A stretch of DNA of 64,000 bases from Duganella sp. sic0402 (GTDB lineage: Bacteria; Pseudomonadota; Gammaproteobacteria; Burkholderiales; Burkholderiaceae_D): positions 1 to 64,000 of the forward strand of contig NZ_JAHUWK010000010.1 of assembly GCF_019219065.1 (NCBI RefSeq), read 5' to 3'. A program made the position numbers and the translations under genes. The notes beneath the pieces are model-generated. The model was not told where the DNA came from, made no database searches, and saw nothing but the letters and a program-made list of their open reading frames with translations. This document shows positions 24,890-32,881 of this stretch, in pieces. Position 1 is the first letter of the stretch; every line of letters starts with the position of its first letter.

Positions 24890-26245
24890 ATGCTTAAAGC
24901 TCCCGAACTCCTCCTGCCCGCCGGTTCGCTCGACAAAATGCACGCCGCCTTCGACTTTGGCGCCGACGCCGTCTACGCCGGCCAGCCACGCTATAGCCTG
25001 CGCGTGCGTAACAACGACTTCTCCACCCTGCAAGCGCTGCAAGAAGGCATCGAGGGCGCGCACGCGCGCGGCAAGCTGTTTTTCGTCGCCAGTAATATCT
25101 TCGCCCACAACGCCAAGCTGAAAACCTATCTGCGCGACATGGAACCGGTGATCAATATGAAACCGGATGCGCTGATCATGGCCGATCCCGGCCTGATCAT
25201 GATGGTGCGCGACAAATGGCCGGAGGTGCCGGTGCACCTGTCGGTGCAGGCCAACGCGGTCAACTGGGCGGACGTCAAATTCTGGCACCGCATGGGACTG
25301 ACGCGGGTGATCCTGTCGCGCGAACTGTCGCTGGATGAAATCGAAGAGATCCGCCAGCAGTGTCCGGAAATGGAACTGGAAGTGTTTGTGCACGGCGCAC
25401 TGTGCATCGCCTATTCGGGCCGCTGCCTGTTGTCCGGCTACTTCAACCACCGCGATCCCAATCAGGGTACTTGCACCAACTCCTGCCGCTGGGACTACAA
25501 GGTACAGAACGCCGAGGAAGATGCGACCGGCGACTTCGCCAAAGTCATTCCGCTGCAATTCCAGAAAGCCCTGCAGGAAGCCGAACAACGTCCGTTCTCG
25601 TCGCTGCACCAGCAGCCGCGCCATCCGCTGGCAGATCAGGCCTATCTGATCGAGGAAGCCGAGCGTCCGGGCCAGCTGATGCCGATCATGGAAGATGAAC
25701 ACGGCACCTACATCATGAACTCCAAGGATTTGCGCGCGGTCGAGCATATCGAACGGCTGGTGAAAATCGGCGTCAATTCGCTGAAGGTGGAGGGCCGCAC
25801 CAAGTCGCTGTACTACGCAGCGCGCACGGCGCAGGTCTATCGCCAGGCGATAGACGATGCGGTGGCTGGCCGCGCATTCAATGTCGACCTGCTGGGCCAG
25901 TTGCAAGGGCTGGCCAATCGCGGCTATACCGATGGCTTCTACCAGCGCCACCACACGCAGAGCTACCAGAACTATATGCGCGGTGCGTCGGAGGCCAACC
26001 GCAGCCAGTACATCGGCGATGTGCTGAGCGTCAGCGACGGCTGGGCGCGCGTGGAGGTGAAAAACCGTTTCGCTGTCGGCGACAAGCTGGAAGTCATTCA
26101 CCCGCAAGGCAACCGCGATATCGAACTGACGCGCATGCTGAACGATGACGGCGCAGAGATCAGCGTGGCGCCGGGCAGCGGCCACATTGTGCGCATCGCG
26201 CTCGATGCGTCGCTGGACCGTGCGCTGCTGGCGCGCTACCTGTAA
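24890..26245 (+). CDS. trhP: tRNA uridine-34 hydroxylation protein TrhP (U32 family)
   Basis: A 451-residue U32-family protein of the YegQ/TrhP type. In Escherichia coli TrhP supports prephenate-dependent 5-hydroxylation of uridine at tRNA position 34, the first step to cmo5U/mcmo5U. The U32 signature is seen in EVFVHGALCIAYSGRC, and the cysteines of GTCTNSCRWDYKV probably bind an iron-sulfur cluster. Length fits YegQ rather than the shorter UbiU/UbiV. The Shine-Dalgarno is weak. Older annotations call such proteins peptidases or collagenase-like, which is likely wrong for this subgroup. Confidence 0.88.
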   Translation: MLKAPELLLPAGSLDKMHAAFDFGADAVYAGQPRYSLRVRNNDFSTLQALQEGIEGAHARGKLFFVASNIFAHNAKLKTYLRDMEPVINMKPDALIMADPGLIMMVRDKWPEVPVHLSVQANAVNWADVKFWHRMGLTRVILSRELSLDEIEEIRQQCPEMELEVFVHGALCIAYSGRCLLSGYFNHRDPNQGTCTNSCRWDYKVQNAEEDATGDFAKVIPLQFQKALQEAEQRPFSSLHQQPRHPLADQAYLIEEAERPGQLMPIMEDEHGTYIMNSKDLRAVEHIERLVKIGVNSLKVEGRTKSLYYAARTAQVYRQAIDDAVAGRAFNVDLLGQLQGLANRGYTDGFYQRHHTQSYQNYMRGASEANRSQYIGDVLSVSDGWARVEVKNRFAVGDKLEVIHPQGNRDIELTRMLNDDGAEISVAPGSGHIVRIALDASLDRALLARYL

Positions 26246-26315
26246 CGCCAGCGTTGCGGCGCAGGCGGCGATGTGACAAGATGAACGATCACGTCGTCGC
26301 CCCAGCGGAGCAAAC

Positions 26316-27179
26316 TTGTCCAAATTATTATTGTTGATGGCCGCGCCATGCCTGGCTGGTGCGGCCATCGCCGCCGCGCCGTCAGATACGGAAGAGCTGA
26401 CGGCGATGATCAACGCCTTCCGCGCCGCCCCCGGCGAATGCCAGGGCGAAGCTGCACCAGCGGCGCCGCAACTGACATCCCAGCCGGCGCTGGCGTCGAT
26501 ACGCATCAGGCCTGGCACCATTCTCTCGGCGGCGCTGGAAAACGCTGGCTACGCCAACAGCAAGTCAAATGCAATTTCGATCAGCGGTGTGCAAACGCCC
26601 AAGGATGTGATGGCCGCCATCCAGCCACGCTTTTGCCGCACGCTGCTGAGCGAGGACTACAGCGACATCGGCGTCTCGCGCACCGGCGCCGAGTGGACGG
26701 TGGTGCTGGCGCATCCTGCACCGCCCCTGCCCTCCACCACTTTTCCGGCCTGGCAGGATGCAGGCAAGCTGATACTGGAAGGCGTGAACGCGGCGCGCGC
26801 GGCGGGCCAGGTATGCGGCAGCCAGGCGTTTCCACCTGCCCCACCGCTACGCTGGAATGAACAACTGGGCGAAGCTGCACTGGCGCACAGCAGCAACATG
26901 GCGGCCAAGCGCTATTTCAACCACGTGGGAAAAGACGGCAGCGTTGTCGGCGATCGCGCGCGCCGCGCCGGCTATAGCTGGACGCGCATCGGCGAAAACA
27001 TCGCCTTTGGCTCATACACGCCGCAGGAAGTGTTGGAAGGCTGGCTTGCCAGCCCCGGACATTGCAGCAACATCATGAACCGTGACTTCACCGAAATGGG
27101 CGCAGCCTATGCGGTCACGCCGGAGCAGCGCAGCGGCGTGATTTACTGGACGCAGGCTTTCGGCAAGCCGCGCCAATAA
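26316..27179 (+). CDS. Secreted CAP-domain (SCP-like) protein
   Basis: A 287-residue exported protein. The start is a TTG at 26316 with GGAG five bases upstream, giving a normal signal peptide (MSKLLLLMAAPCLAGAAIA). The C-terminal CAP domain (about residues 155-285) holds the family landmarks AAKRYFNHVGKDGS, RIGENIAFGS, GWLASPGHCSNIMN and the cavity His/Glu residues. An N-terminal region of about 110 residues is less clear but repeats part of the CAP pattern. Bacterial CAP proteins are of uncertain activity; wall or metal binding and lipid roles have been suggested. It follows trhP after 70 bases. Confidence 0.85.
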   Translation: MSKLLLLMAAPCLAGAAIAAAPSDTEELTAMINAFRAAPGECQGEAAPAAPQLTSQPALASIRIRPGTILSAALENAGYANSKSNAISISGVQTPKDVMAAIQPRFCRTLLSEDYSDIGVSRTGAEWTVVLAHPAPPLPSTTFPAWQDAGKLILEGVNAARAAGQVCGSQAFPPAPPLRWNEQLGEAALAHSSNMAAKRYFNHVGKDGSVVGDRARRAGYSWTRIGENIAFGSYTPQEVLEGWLASPGHCSNIMNRDFTEMGAAYAVTPEQRSGVIYWTQAFGKPRQ

Positions 27180-27183
27180 GGTC

Positions 27184-27720
27184 TTACCACATCAAATCGT
27201 CAGGGATCTGGAAGGCGGCGTATGGATCGTCCTCGTCCACCTCGGTGCTGGCCTGCTTGACGCGCACCACGATTTCCGGATTACGCTCGGCGATCTTGTC
27301 GGCGATCACGCGCGGCACCAGCTCGTAACCACCGCCCTCGCCCACAATTACCAGTCGGCCAGCGACCAGGTGTTCGCGTACTGCGGCGGTAATGTAGATG
27401 CGTTCGATCTTGGTGCCGAAGGTGAAGTTATAGGCGACGTCGCCGTTATTTCCCTTGCTCTGCTTATTCTGCTGCACCATCTGCGTGATCTGCGCGGCGA
27501 TGGCTTTCTGCTGCGCAGCGGCGTCACGCTGGGCGTTGGCCTGACGGGCTTTTTCAGCGTTCTGGCGCTGCTGCTCCTGCGCCGCCAGTTTGACCTCGTC
27601 CACCGTTTCCACGCCCGTGCGGCGATTATCCTTTTCCTGCTTGCCCTTGGTCTGATGGACGACTTTGACTTTTTTCTTGTCGACCAAACCGGCCTTTAAC
27701 AACTGGTCTGCCAGTCCCAT
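27184..27720 (-). CDS. DUF2058 family protein (YaiL-like)
   Basis: A 178-residue cytoplasmic protein. The N-terminus MGLADQLLKAGLV followed by a lysine-rich stretch, an alanine/glutamine-rich coiled-coil stretch (about residues 50-90), and a C-terminal globular part with YITAAVREHLVAGRL identify DUF2058. Relatives are annotated as nucleoprotein or polynucleotide-associated, but the function is unknown. The ATG at 27720 follows AAGGAG by 9 bases; a GTG nine bases earlier abuts the Shine-Dalgarno and is unlikely. It sits 41 bases after the NodT-type gene on the same strand. Confidence 0.9.
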   Translation of the reverse strand: MGLADQLLKAGLVDKKKVKVVHQTKGKQEKDNRRTGVETVDEVKLAAQEQQRQNAEKARQANAQRDAAAQQKAIAAQITQMVQQNKQSKGNNGDVAYNFTFGTKIERIYITAAVREHLVAGRLVIVGEGGGYELVPRVIADKIAERNPEIVVRVKQASTEVDEDDPYAAFQIPDDLMW

Positions 27721-27761
27721 GATGCTCACTCCTTTTCAACGAAGGCAGTAGCATACCACTC

Positions 27762-29186
27762 TTATGGCCGCTCCCAGCCGCCGCCCAGCGCCAGGAACAG
27801 CGCGATCTGATCGGAAGCCAGCGCAGCGTCGGAGGCAGCCCAGGCGGCGTCGGTCGCCGCCAGCGTGCGGTCGGCGTCCAGCACCGACAGGAAATCGATA
27901 CGGCCGTAATCGTACAGCTGGTGCGACTGCTGCGACGCCAGCGCACTTTCGTCGCGCGCGGTTTTCAGTGCGGCGTTGCGGTCCAGCTCACGAGCATAAA
28001 TGGTCATCGCGCTTTCCACTTCCTTCAGCGCGTTAAGCACCGTGCCATCAAATCTGGCCAGTGCGCCTTCGGTGCCGGCTTCGGCCTGGGCGATACGGCT
28101 GCGTGCGGCGCCGGTGTCGGGAAGCGTCCACGATATCAACGGTCCCAGGCTCCAGCGGAATGCGTTGCCGGCGCCGAAGTGATCCAGCAGGCCGGTACTG
28201 CCAACCGATGCGCCGAGACTGATGTTCGGATACAGATCAGCCGTCGCCACGCCGATGCGCGCGGTGGCGGCGGCCAGGTTGCGCTCCGCCTGGCGGATAT
28301 CGGGGCGGCGGCGCAGCAGCGCGGCGCCATCGCCAACCGGAATCTGCGTGGTCAGGCGCGGCGCGGCCTCGCATTGCAGCAGATGCATATTCATTTCAGC
28401 CGGCGTCTGGCCAGTCAACGCGGCCAGGCGATAGTGCGCGGTGCGGTGCTGCGCTTGCAGCGGTGGCAGCGCGGCCTGGAGTTGCGCCAGCTGGCTGCGC
28501 GCGCGCGCGCCGTCGATGGCAGTACCACGGCCAGCGTGGGTGCGCTGGTCGGTGAGGCTGACAAACTTTTGCTGCAAATCCACCGCCTGCTGCGCCACGC
28601 TAATCTGGCGCGTTGCGGAACAGGCGTCGGCATAGGCGCGTGCGGTATCAGCGGCCACCGTCACACGCACCACATCCACCGCCGCCTGCGCGGCTTGCGT
28701 ATCTGCGCTGGCTGCTTCCACGGCGCGCGCTATCTTGCCGAACATATCGGTCTGGTAGGAGACGCGGATGCCTGCGTCGTAATTGAACTTGTCCGGCAGC
28801 GCGGTCTTGGAACCAACCGGAACACCAGACGAACGGCCGACGCCCGGCGCGGCGCTGAAGCTGACCTCCGGCCTGCGTTCTTCCTCCGCCTGATCCAGCA
28901 CGGCTCTGGTACGCGCCAGGTTGGCGGCGGCCACGCGCAAATCGGTGTTGGCGGCCAGCGCCTTCTGGATCAGCTGGTCGAGCACCGGGTCGTCGTACAG
29001 GCGCCACCAGTGCGCAGGCAATGGAGCCTGCTGATAGGCCGCTTCCTGCACACCGAGGAAGGGCGCAGCAGCTGCAGGACGCTTGACCGCAGCCTGTTCA
29101 GGTATTTTGTAATTGGGGCCGACGGTACTGCACGCCGCCAGCGCGGCGGCAAGCGCCAGCCCGCTGAGGAATTTTAGTGAGTTCAT
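27762..29186 (-). CDS. NodT-type outer-membrane efflux lipoprotein
   Basis: A 474-residue outer-membrane factor of the OprM/NodT group. The lipobox is LAAC with Cys19, followed by STVGPNY as is usual in this family. Two repeats of the OEP domain cover about residues 60-470, and GAIWERP-like terminal residues close the barrel half. It should form the trimeric exit duct for the adjacent HlyD-type adaptor and FUSC pump. It starts 12 bases after the adaptor stop. This is the last gene of the MarR-headed operon, unless DUF2058 is also included. Confidence 0.93.
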   Translation of the reverse strand: MNSLKFLSGLALAAALAACSTVGPNYKIPEQAAVKRPAAAAPFLGVQEAAYQQAPLPAHWWRLYDDPVLDQLIQKALAANTDLRVAAANLARTRAVLDQAEEERRPEVSFSAAPGVGRSSGVPVGSKTALPDKFNYDAGIRVSYQTDMFGKIARAVEAASADTQAAQAAVDVVRVTVAADTARAYADACSATRQISVAQQAVDLQQKFVSLTDQRTHAGRGTAIDGARARSQLAQLQAALPPLQAQHRTAHYRLAALTGQTPAEMNMHLLQCEAAPRLTTQIPVGDGAALLRRRPDIRQAERNLAAATARIGVATADLYPNISLGASVGSTGLLDHFGAGNAFRWSLGPLISWTLPDTGAARSRIAQAEAGTEGALARFDGTVLNALKEVESAMTIYARELDRNAALKTARDESALASQQSHQLYDYGRIDFLSVLDADRTLAATDAAWAASDAALASDQIALFLALGGGWERP

Positions 29187-29198
29187 GGTCTGCTCCGT

Positions 29199-30077
29199 TC
29201 AGGAATGCTTAGCCTGCACATCCACCGTCACAGTCTGACCGGCGACCAGGCGTGCGCCGGACGGCAACGCGTCCAGCTTGATGCGGACCGGGATGCGTTG
29301 CGCCAGGCGTACCCAGTTGAAGGTCGGGTTGACGCTGGAGAGCAGATTCGACGAGGTGGTACGGTCGCGGTCCGCGACGCCCCCAGACAGGCTTTCCACA
29401 TGGCCGCCGAGGCGCAGCGACTCACCCATCGGCAGCACCACGACCGCATCGCCAACCTGAATCGCGGGCAGCTTGGTTTCCTCGAAATAGCCTTCGACGT
29501 AATACGAGTCACTGTCGATCAGCGCCATCACTGCATGGCCGGCACTGACATAGGAACCCATGCGCAAGTCCAGGTTGGAGATCGTGCCGTTGACCGGCGA
29601 GACGATGCGCGTACGGTCCAGATTCAGCTTGGCCACATCGCGTGCCACCACCGCTTGTGCCAGCGCAGCGCGCAGTTGATCGACGCGCGACGAACCCTGC
29701 TCGCGCGTTTCCATCGACACCAGGTCGCGCAGATCGTTATTGCGGCGCGCTTCCTTCTGCGCCTGTTCCAGCGTGGCGCGTTGCGCCTGCAATGCCGCTT
29801 CGGCCTGGCGCAAGGCCAACTCGAAGCGTGCGCGGTCGACTTCAAACAGCACCTGGCCTGCTTTTACCTGCTGGTTGTCGTGTACCAGCACGGCGGTAAC
29901 CTGGCCGGTGACATCCGGCGCCACCTGCACCACGTCCGCCTTGACGCGGCCGTCGCGCGTCCAAGGCTCGACTTCGTAGTGCTGCCACAGGCGCCAGGCC
30001 AATGCGGCGGCGACAACCACCGCCAGCATGGTGACGGCAAAACGGCCAGTGGCCATCAGTATATTTTTGAGGTTCAT
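29199..30077 (-). CDS. HlyD-family periplasmic adaptor (AaeA-like)
   Basis: A 292-residue membrane-fusion protein. A single N-terminal membrane helix (about residues 12-28) is followed by WTRDGRVKADVVQVAPDVTG, the typical beta-barrel/lipoyl start of AaeA and EmrA proteins, a short coiled-coil hairpin (about 85-130) and a second lipoyl half (SPVNGTISN). It joins the inner-membrane pump to the outer-membrane factor. The short hairpin fits AaeA, the p-hydroxybenzoate efflux adaptor of Escherichia coli. It begins two bases after the DUF1656 gene. Confidence 0.92.
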   Translation of the reverse strand: MNLKNILMATGRFAVTMLAVVVAAALAWRLWQHYEVEPWTRDGRVKADVVQVAPDVTGQVTAVLVHDNQQVKAGQVLFEVDRARFELALRQAEAALQAQRATLEQAQKEARRNNDLRDLVSMETREQGSSRVDQLRAALAQAVVARDVAKLNLDRTRIVSPVNGTISNLDLRMGSYVSAGHAVMALIDSDSYYVEGYFEETKLPAIQVGDAVVVLPMGESLRLGGHVESLSGGVADRDRTTSSNLLSSVNPTFNWVRLAQRIPVRIKLDALPSGARLVAGQTVTVDVQAKHS

Positions 30078-30079
30078 GT

Positions 30080-30286
30080 TTAGCCTCGTTGGGTCAAGAG
30101 TGTTGAGAAGCTGCCCAGCAAAATGAAGAACAGCGCAAATTCAAACAGCGCGGGGTGCCATACCAGACGGTAAAAGCCAACCCGCATCAGCAGCCTGCCC
30201 AGCACGCGCGTGCAGATCAGCGCGAAAATGGACAGCAGTAGCAAAGTGGGGACATAAAGCCCGTATAAACTTAATTCAGCGGTCAT
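30080..30286 (-). CDS. DUF1656 small membrane protein (AaeX-like)
   Basis: A 68-residue inner-membrane protein with two predicted helices (about residues 10-28 and 46-62) beginning MTAELSLYGLYVP, as in DUF1656/AaeX proteins that sit between FUSC pumps and HlyD adaptors. The open frame extends 89 codons further upstream, inside the FUSC gene, but that is a shadow. The ATG at 30286 overlaps the FUSC stop by four bases, so translation is coupled. Its role in the pump is unknown. Confidence 0.9.
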   Translation of the reverse strand: MTAELSLYGLYVPTLLLLSIFALICTRVLGRLLMRVGFYRLVWHPALFEFALFFILLGSFSTLLTQRG

Positions 30287-32322
30287 GATGCAGTCTCCGG
30301 TTGATAAGCGGCGGCACGCGGGAACAGGTCGCGCCGCATGCTGGCCAATGCAGCAGCGGCTTGTGCCCGCGCAGCGCCGGTGACGCCGGCGGGTGCCGCG
30401 CATACGGCGCGTAGCGTGCTGTCCAGCCCATCCAGCAAGCTGGCTGGCGCAAGGCCATGGGTGTGGCCACCGCTGCCGAAATAGCTGCCCAGCTTTGCCA
30501 GCAACGGACGCAGCGTCACGCCGCCCTGCTCCAGCGGCTGCTGCATGCCGCACAGCTGCGCCACATGCAGCCCAACGCGCAGCTCGCGCAAGCCGTCCAC
30601 CGCCACCGCACGCGCTTCCGGCGTCGGATGGGCGGTGGCCAGGCGCGGCATCAGCAGGCCTATGCGGTCCACCATGCGCGCCGAGATTTTCAGCAGCGGC
30701 TCGCGGGAAACCGCATTCGCCATCTGCGCAACCTCGCGGCGTGCGGTGCGCAGCATACGGCGCGCCATCCAGTCGCCGCCCACGGTGCGTATCAGGCTGG
30801 TGATGACGGCGGCGGCGATAAAGCCGAACAGCTGCGCCACCATGCTGTTCAGGAAGCTGGGAATGTCCAGCGTGCCGGTGTCCTGCAGGGACAAGGTGCC
30901 GGCCACGCCGATCAAAAAGGCCAGCGAACTGCCGGCCGTGGCGGGGCGCGGCATGAACACGCCGCCGGTCAGGAATACCGGCGCCAGCGTCAGCACCAGC
31001 ATTTCATAGCTATGCACAGCCGGCAGCACGAACAGGATGTAGAACGCCGCCACCGGCATCGAGATCACCGTCCATTTGACGAACATGCGTATCAGCGGTA
31101 CCGGGTTGTCCTGGGTGGCGAAGAAACAGCATGCAACACCGGCCATCATCGGTGCGGCGGCGCCTGACTGCCAGCCGCTCAATATCCAGAACGCGCAGCA
31201 CACCAGGATGGTGATCACCGTCGCCAGCGCGGAGCGCAGCGCCATGCCGTGGTCGCGGTGCAGCACGGTCGCCGTCAGATGCGGCGTGTAAGCTGCCGCG
31301 CCGCCTTGCATGACCGCGCTGACGTTGCTGCGCAGTTCCAGGCCGTCCTCGCAGGCTTCGATCAGCGCATCCAGCCGCTGCGCCAGGTTCAGGCGCAGGA
31401 TCTCGCTCCAGCTGGCGTTGGCGGCCAGCGCCGGCTGCAACTGCGCCAGTTCGGCGCGCAGTTGCGCGGCACGGGCGGGATCGGCGTCACGCCCGGCGGC
31501 CACCCAGCCGGCAACGTCGGCCAGCAGCCGGGTCCAAGGCGCCAGGCTGTCCGGATCGACTTCGCGCAGCGTATTCAGGCGGTCTTCCACCGCCAGCAGC
31601 AGCGGCACCATCACACTCAGGCGGTCGTGCAGGCCGTGCACCATGCCGGCGGTCCAGCGCAGTTGCGAGGTATCGAACGGCAGATGGGTCGACATCACCC
31701 GCAGCTCGCTGATCTCGCCGGCCAGCGCCAGCCGCGTGTGGGTATTGTGCGGCTTGGCCGCGCCGGGCTTGAGCACATCGCTCATCCAGCGCTGCGCGTC
31801 GGCGATGGCGCGGTCCAGGCGCCCCAGCAGCACCGGCCCCACGCCCTGCGGGAAGAACAGCGAATGCACCACCGTGGCGGACAAAATGCCGATGGTGATT
31901 TCCTCCACCCGCGCCAGGCCGGTGTCGAAGATGGCGCCCGGATCGGTCACGGCCGGGAAGCCGATCAGGCCCGCCGTGTAACCGGCCAGCATGAAGATAT
32001 AGGAACGCGGCGTGCGGTCCAGCAGCGAGATATACAGGCACAGGCCCACCCAGCAGGCCAGCGCCAGCGACAACAACTCTGGCGCATTCGCCATGCGCGG
32101 CACCATGACGATGGTGGCGGCGCTGCCGATCAGCGTGCCGCAGACGCGGAACAGCGCCTTGGAACGCACCGCGCCGGAAAACGGGCTGGCGACGATATAC
32201 GCGGTCATCATCGCCCAGAAGGGGCGCGGCAGACCGGCCGCCAGCGATACATACAGCGCCAGCATCGACGCCATAAAACATTTGAGCGAGAACAGCATCT
32301 CGCTCATTTTGGGCGCGTTCAT
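30283..32322 (-). CDS. FUSC-family inner-membrane efflux protein (AaeB-like)
   Basis: A 679-residue protein with two blocks of about six helices (roughly residues 15-165 and 360-510) separated by a cytoplasmic region, and a C-terminal cytoplasmic tail: the FUSC/AaeB architecture. AaeB exports aromatic carboxylic acids; the substrate here is inferred from family only. Its start overlaps the MarR stop by four bases and its own stop overlaps the DUF1656 start, so the whole operon is tightly coupled. A glycine-poor, alanine-rich C-terminus (about 600-679) is typical. Confidence 0.92.
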   Translation of the reverse strand: MNAPKMSEMLFSLKCFMASMLALYVSLAAGLPRPFWAMMTAYIVASPFSGAVRSKALFRVCGTLIGSAATIVMVPRMANAPELLSLALACWVGLCLYISLLDRTPRSYIFMLAGYTAGLIGFPAVTDPGAIFDTGLARVEEITIGILSATVVHSLFFPQGVGPVLLGRLDRAIADAQRWMSDVLKPGAAKPHNTHTRLALAGEISELRVMSTHLPFDTSQLRWTAGMVHGLHDRLSVMVPLLLAVEDRLNTLREVDPDSLAPWTRLLADVAGWVAAGRDADPARAAQLRAELAQLQPALAANASWSEILRLNLAQRLDALIEACEDGLELRSNVSAVMQGGAAAYTPHLTATVLHRDHGMALRSALATVITILVCCAFWILSGWQSGAAAPMMAGVACCFFATQDNPVPLIRMFVKWTVISMPVAAFYILFVLPAVHSYEMLVLTLAPVFLTGGVFMPRPATAGSSLAFLIGVAGTLSLQDTGTLDIPSFLNSMVAQLFGFIAAAVITSLIRTVGGDWMARRMLRTARREVAQMANAVSREPLLKISARMVDRIGLLMPRLATAHPTPEARAVAVDGLRELRVGLHVAQLCGMQQPLEQGGVTLRPLLAKLGSYFGSGGHTHGLAPASLLDGLDSTLRAVCAAPAGVTGAARAQAAAALASMRRDLFPRAAAYQPETAS

Positions 32323-32765
32323 GATGCGCTGCGCTCCGCCAGCACCTGATCCAGCCGGGTCAGCACGCGTACGGTAGCTTCCACATCGGCCTGCGGCATG
32401 CCCTTGAACAGGTCGCGGCGGAACGGCGCCAGTGCTTTTTCCAGCCGTTCGGCGATCTTTTTGCCGGAGGCGGTCAGCGACAGCGTCTTGGCGCGCCGGT
32501 CGCTCGGATCGTCCTGGCGCAGCACCAGGCCGGCCGCCACTAACTGATCGATGATGCGCACCAGCGACGGCGGCTCGATGCCCACCGCGTCCGCCACCTG
32601 GCCAGGACGCACGCCATCGCCGAGGCGCGAGATCATCAGCACCGGCCAGGCGCTGGCGTGCGACAGCTCGAAGTCGGCCGTCAGCGCGTCAGCCGCGCCT
32701 TTATAGGAGCGCGCCACGTGGATCAGCGTGTGGGTCAAGGTCATCAGCGTTTTGTCGTAGCTCAT
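32319..32765 (-). CDS. MarR-family regulator of the efflux operon
   Basis: A 148-residue winged-helix regulator. The recognition region reads DAVGIEPPSLVRIIDQLVAAG and the wing RQDDPSDRRAKTLSLT, with the DxRxxK motif of MarR. It is the first gene of the FUSC-DUF1656-HlyD-NodT operon, overlapping FUSC by four bases. A perfect 8-bp inverted repeat lies 26 bases upstream of the start, probably its operator, so autorepression relieved by an aromatic acid is likely. The ATG at 32765 has only a weak GAG site; a TTG five codons earlier is an alternative. Confidence 0.93.
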   Translation of the reverse strand: MSYDKTLMTLTHTLIHVARSYKGAADALTADFELSHASAWPVLMISRLGDGVRPGQVADAVGIEPPSLVRIIDQLVAAGLVLRQDDPSDRRAKTLSLTASGKKIAERLEKALAPFRRDLFKGMPQADVEATVRVLTRLDQVLAERSAS

Positions 32766-32790
32766 CTCGGGCTCATTCAAATATACTTAG

Positions 32791-32809
32791 GATGCTAAAT
32801 ATTAGCATC
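32791..32809. promoter_or_regulatory. MarR operator palindrome
   Basis: GATGCTAA (32791-32798), a 3-base spacer ATA, and TTAGCATC (32802-32809): a perfect inverted repeat of 8-bp arms, the size and spacing of MarR-family operators. It lies between the start of the MarR operon (minus strand) and the S9 homologue at 32882 (plus strand), so it could affect both. Confidence 0.8.
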
Positions 32810-32881
32810 AAACGAAAAACTTTGCTGGGCAGTGCCTAAGAACTGCGGTATCGTTAGTTTTTACGCATTGTTTCCACGCCC

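Noticed and set aside
24890..26245. Annotation of the U32 protein as a collagenase-like peptidase
   Set aside because: The length, cysteines and HGALC...SGRC motif fit the TrhP/YegQ tRNA-modification group rather than a peptidase.
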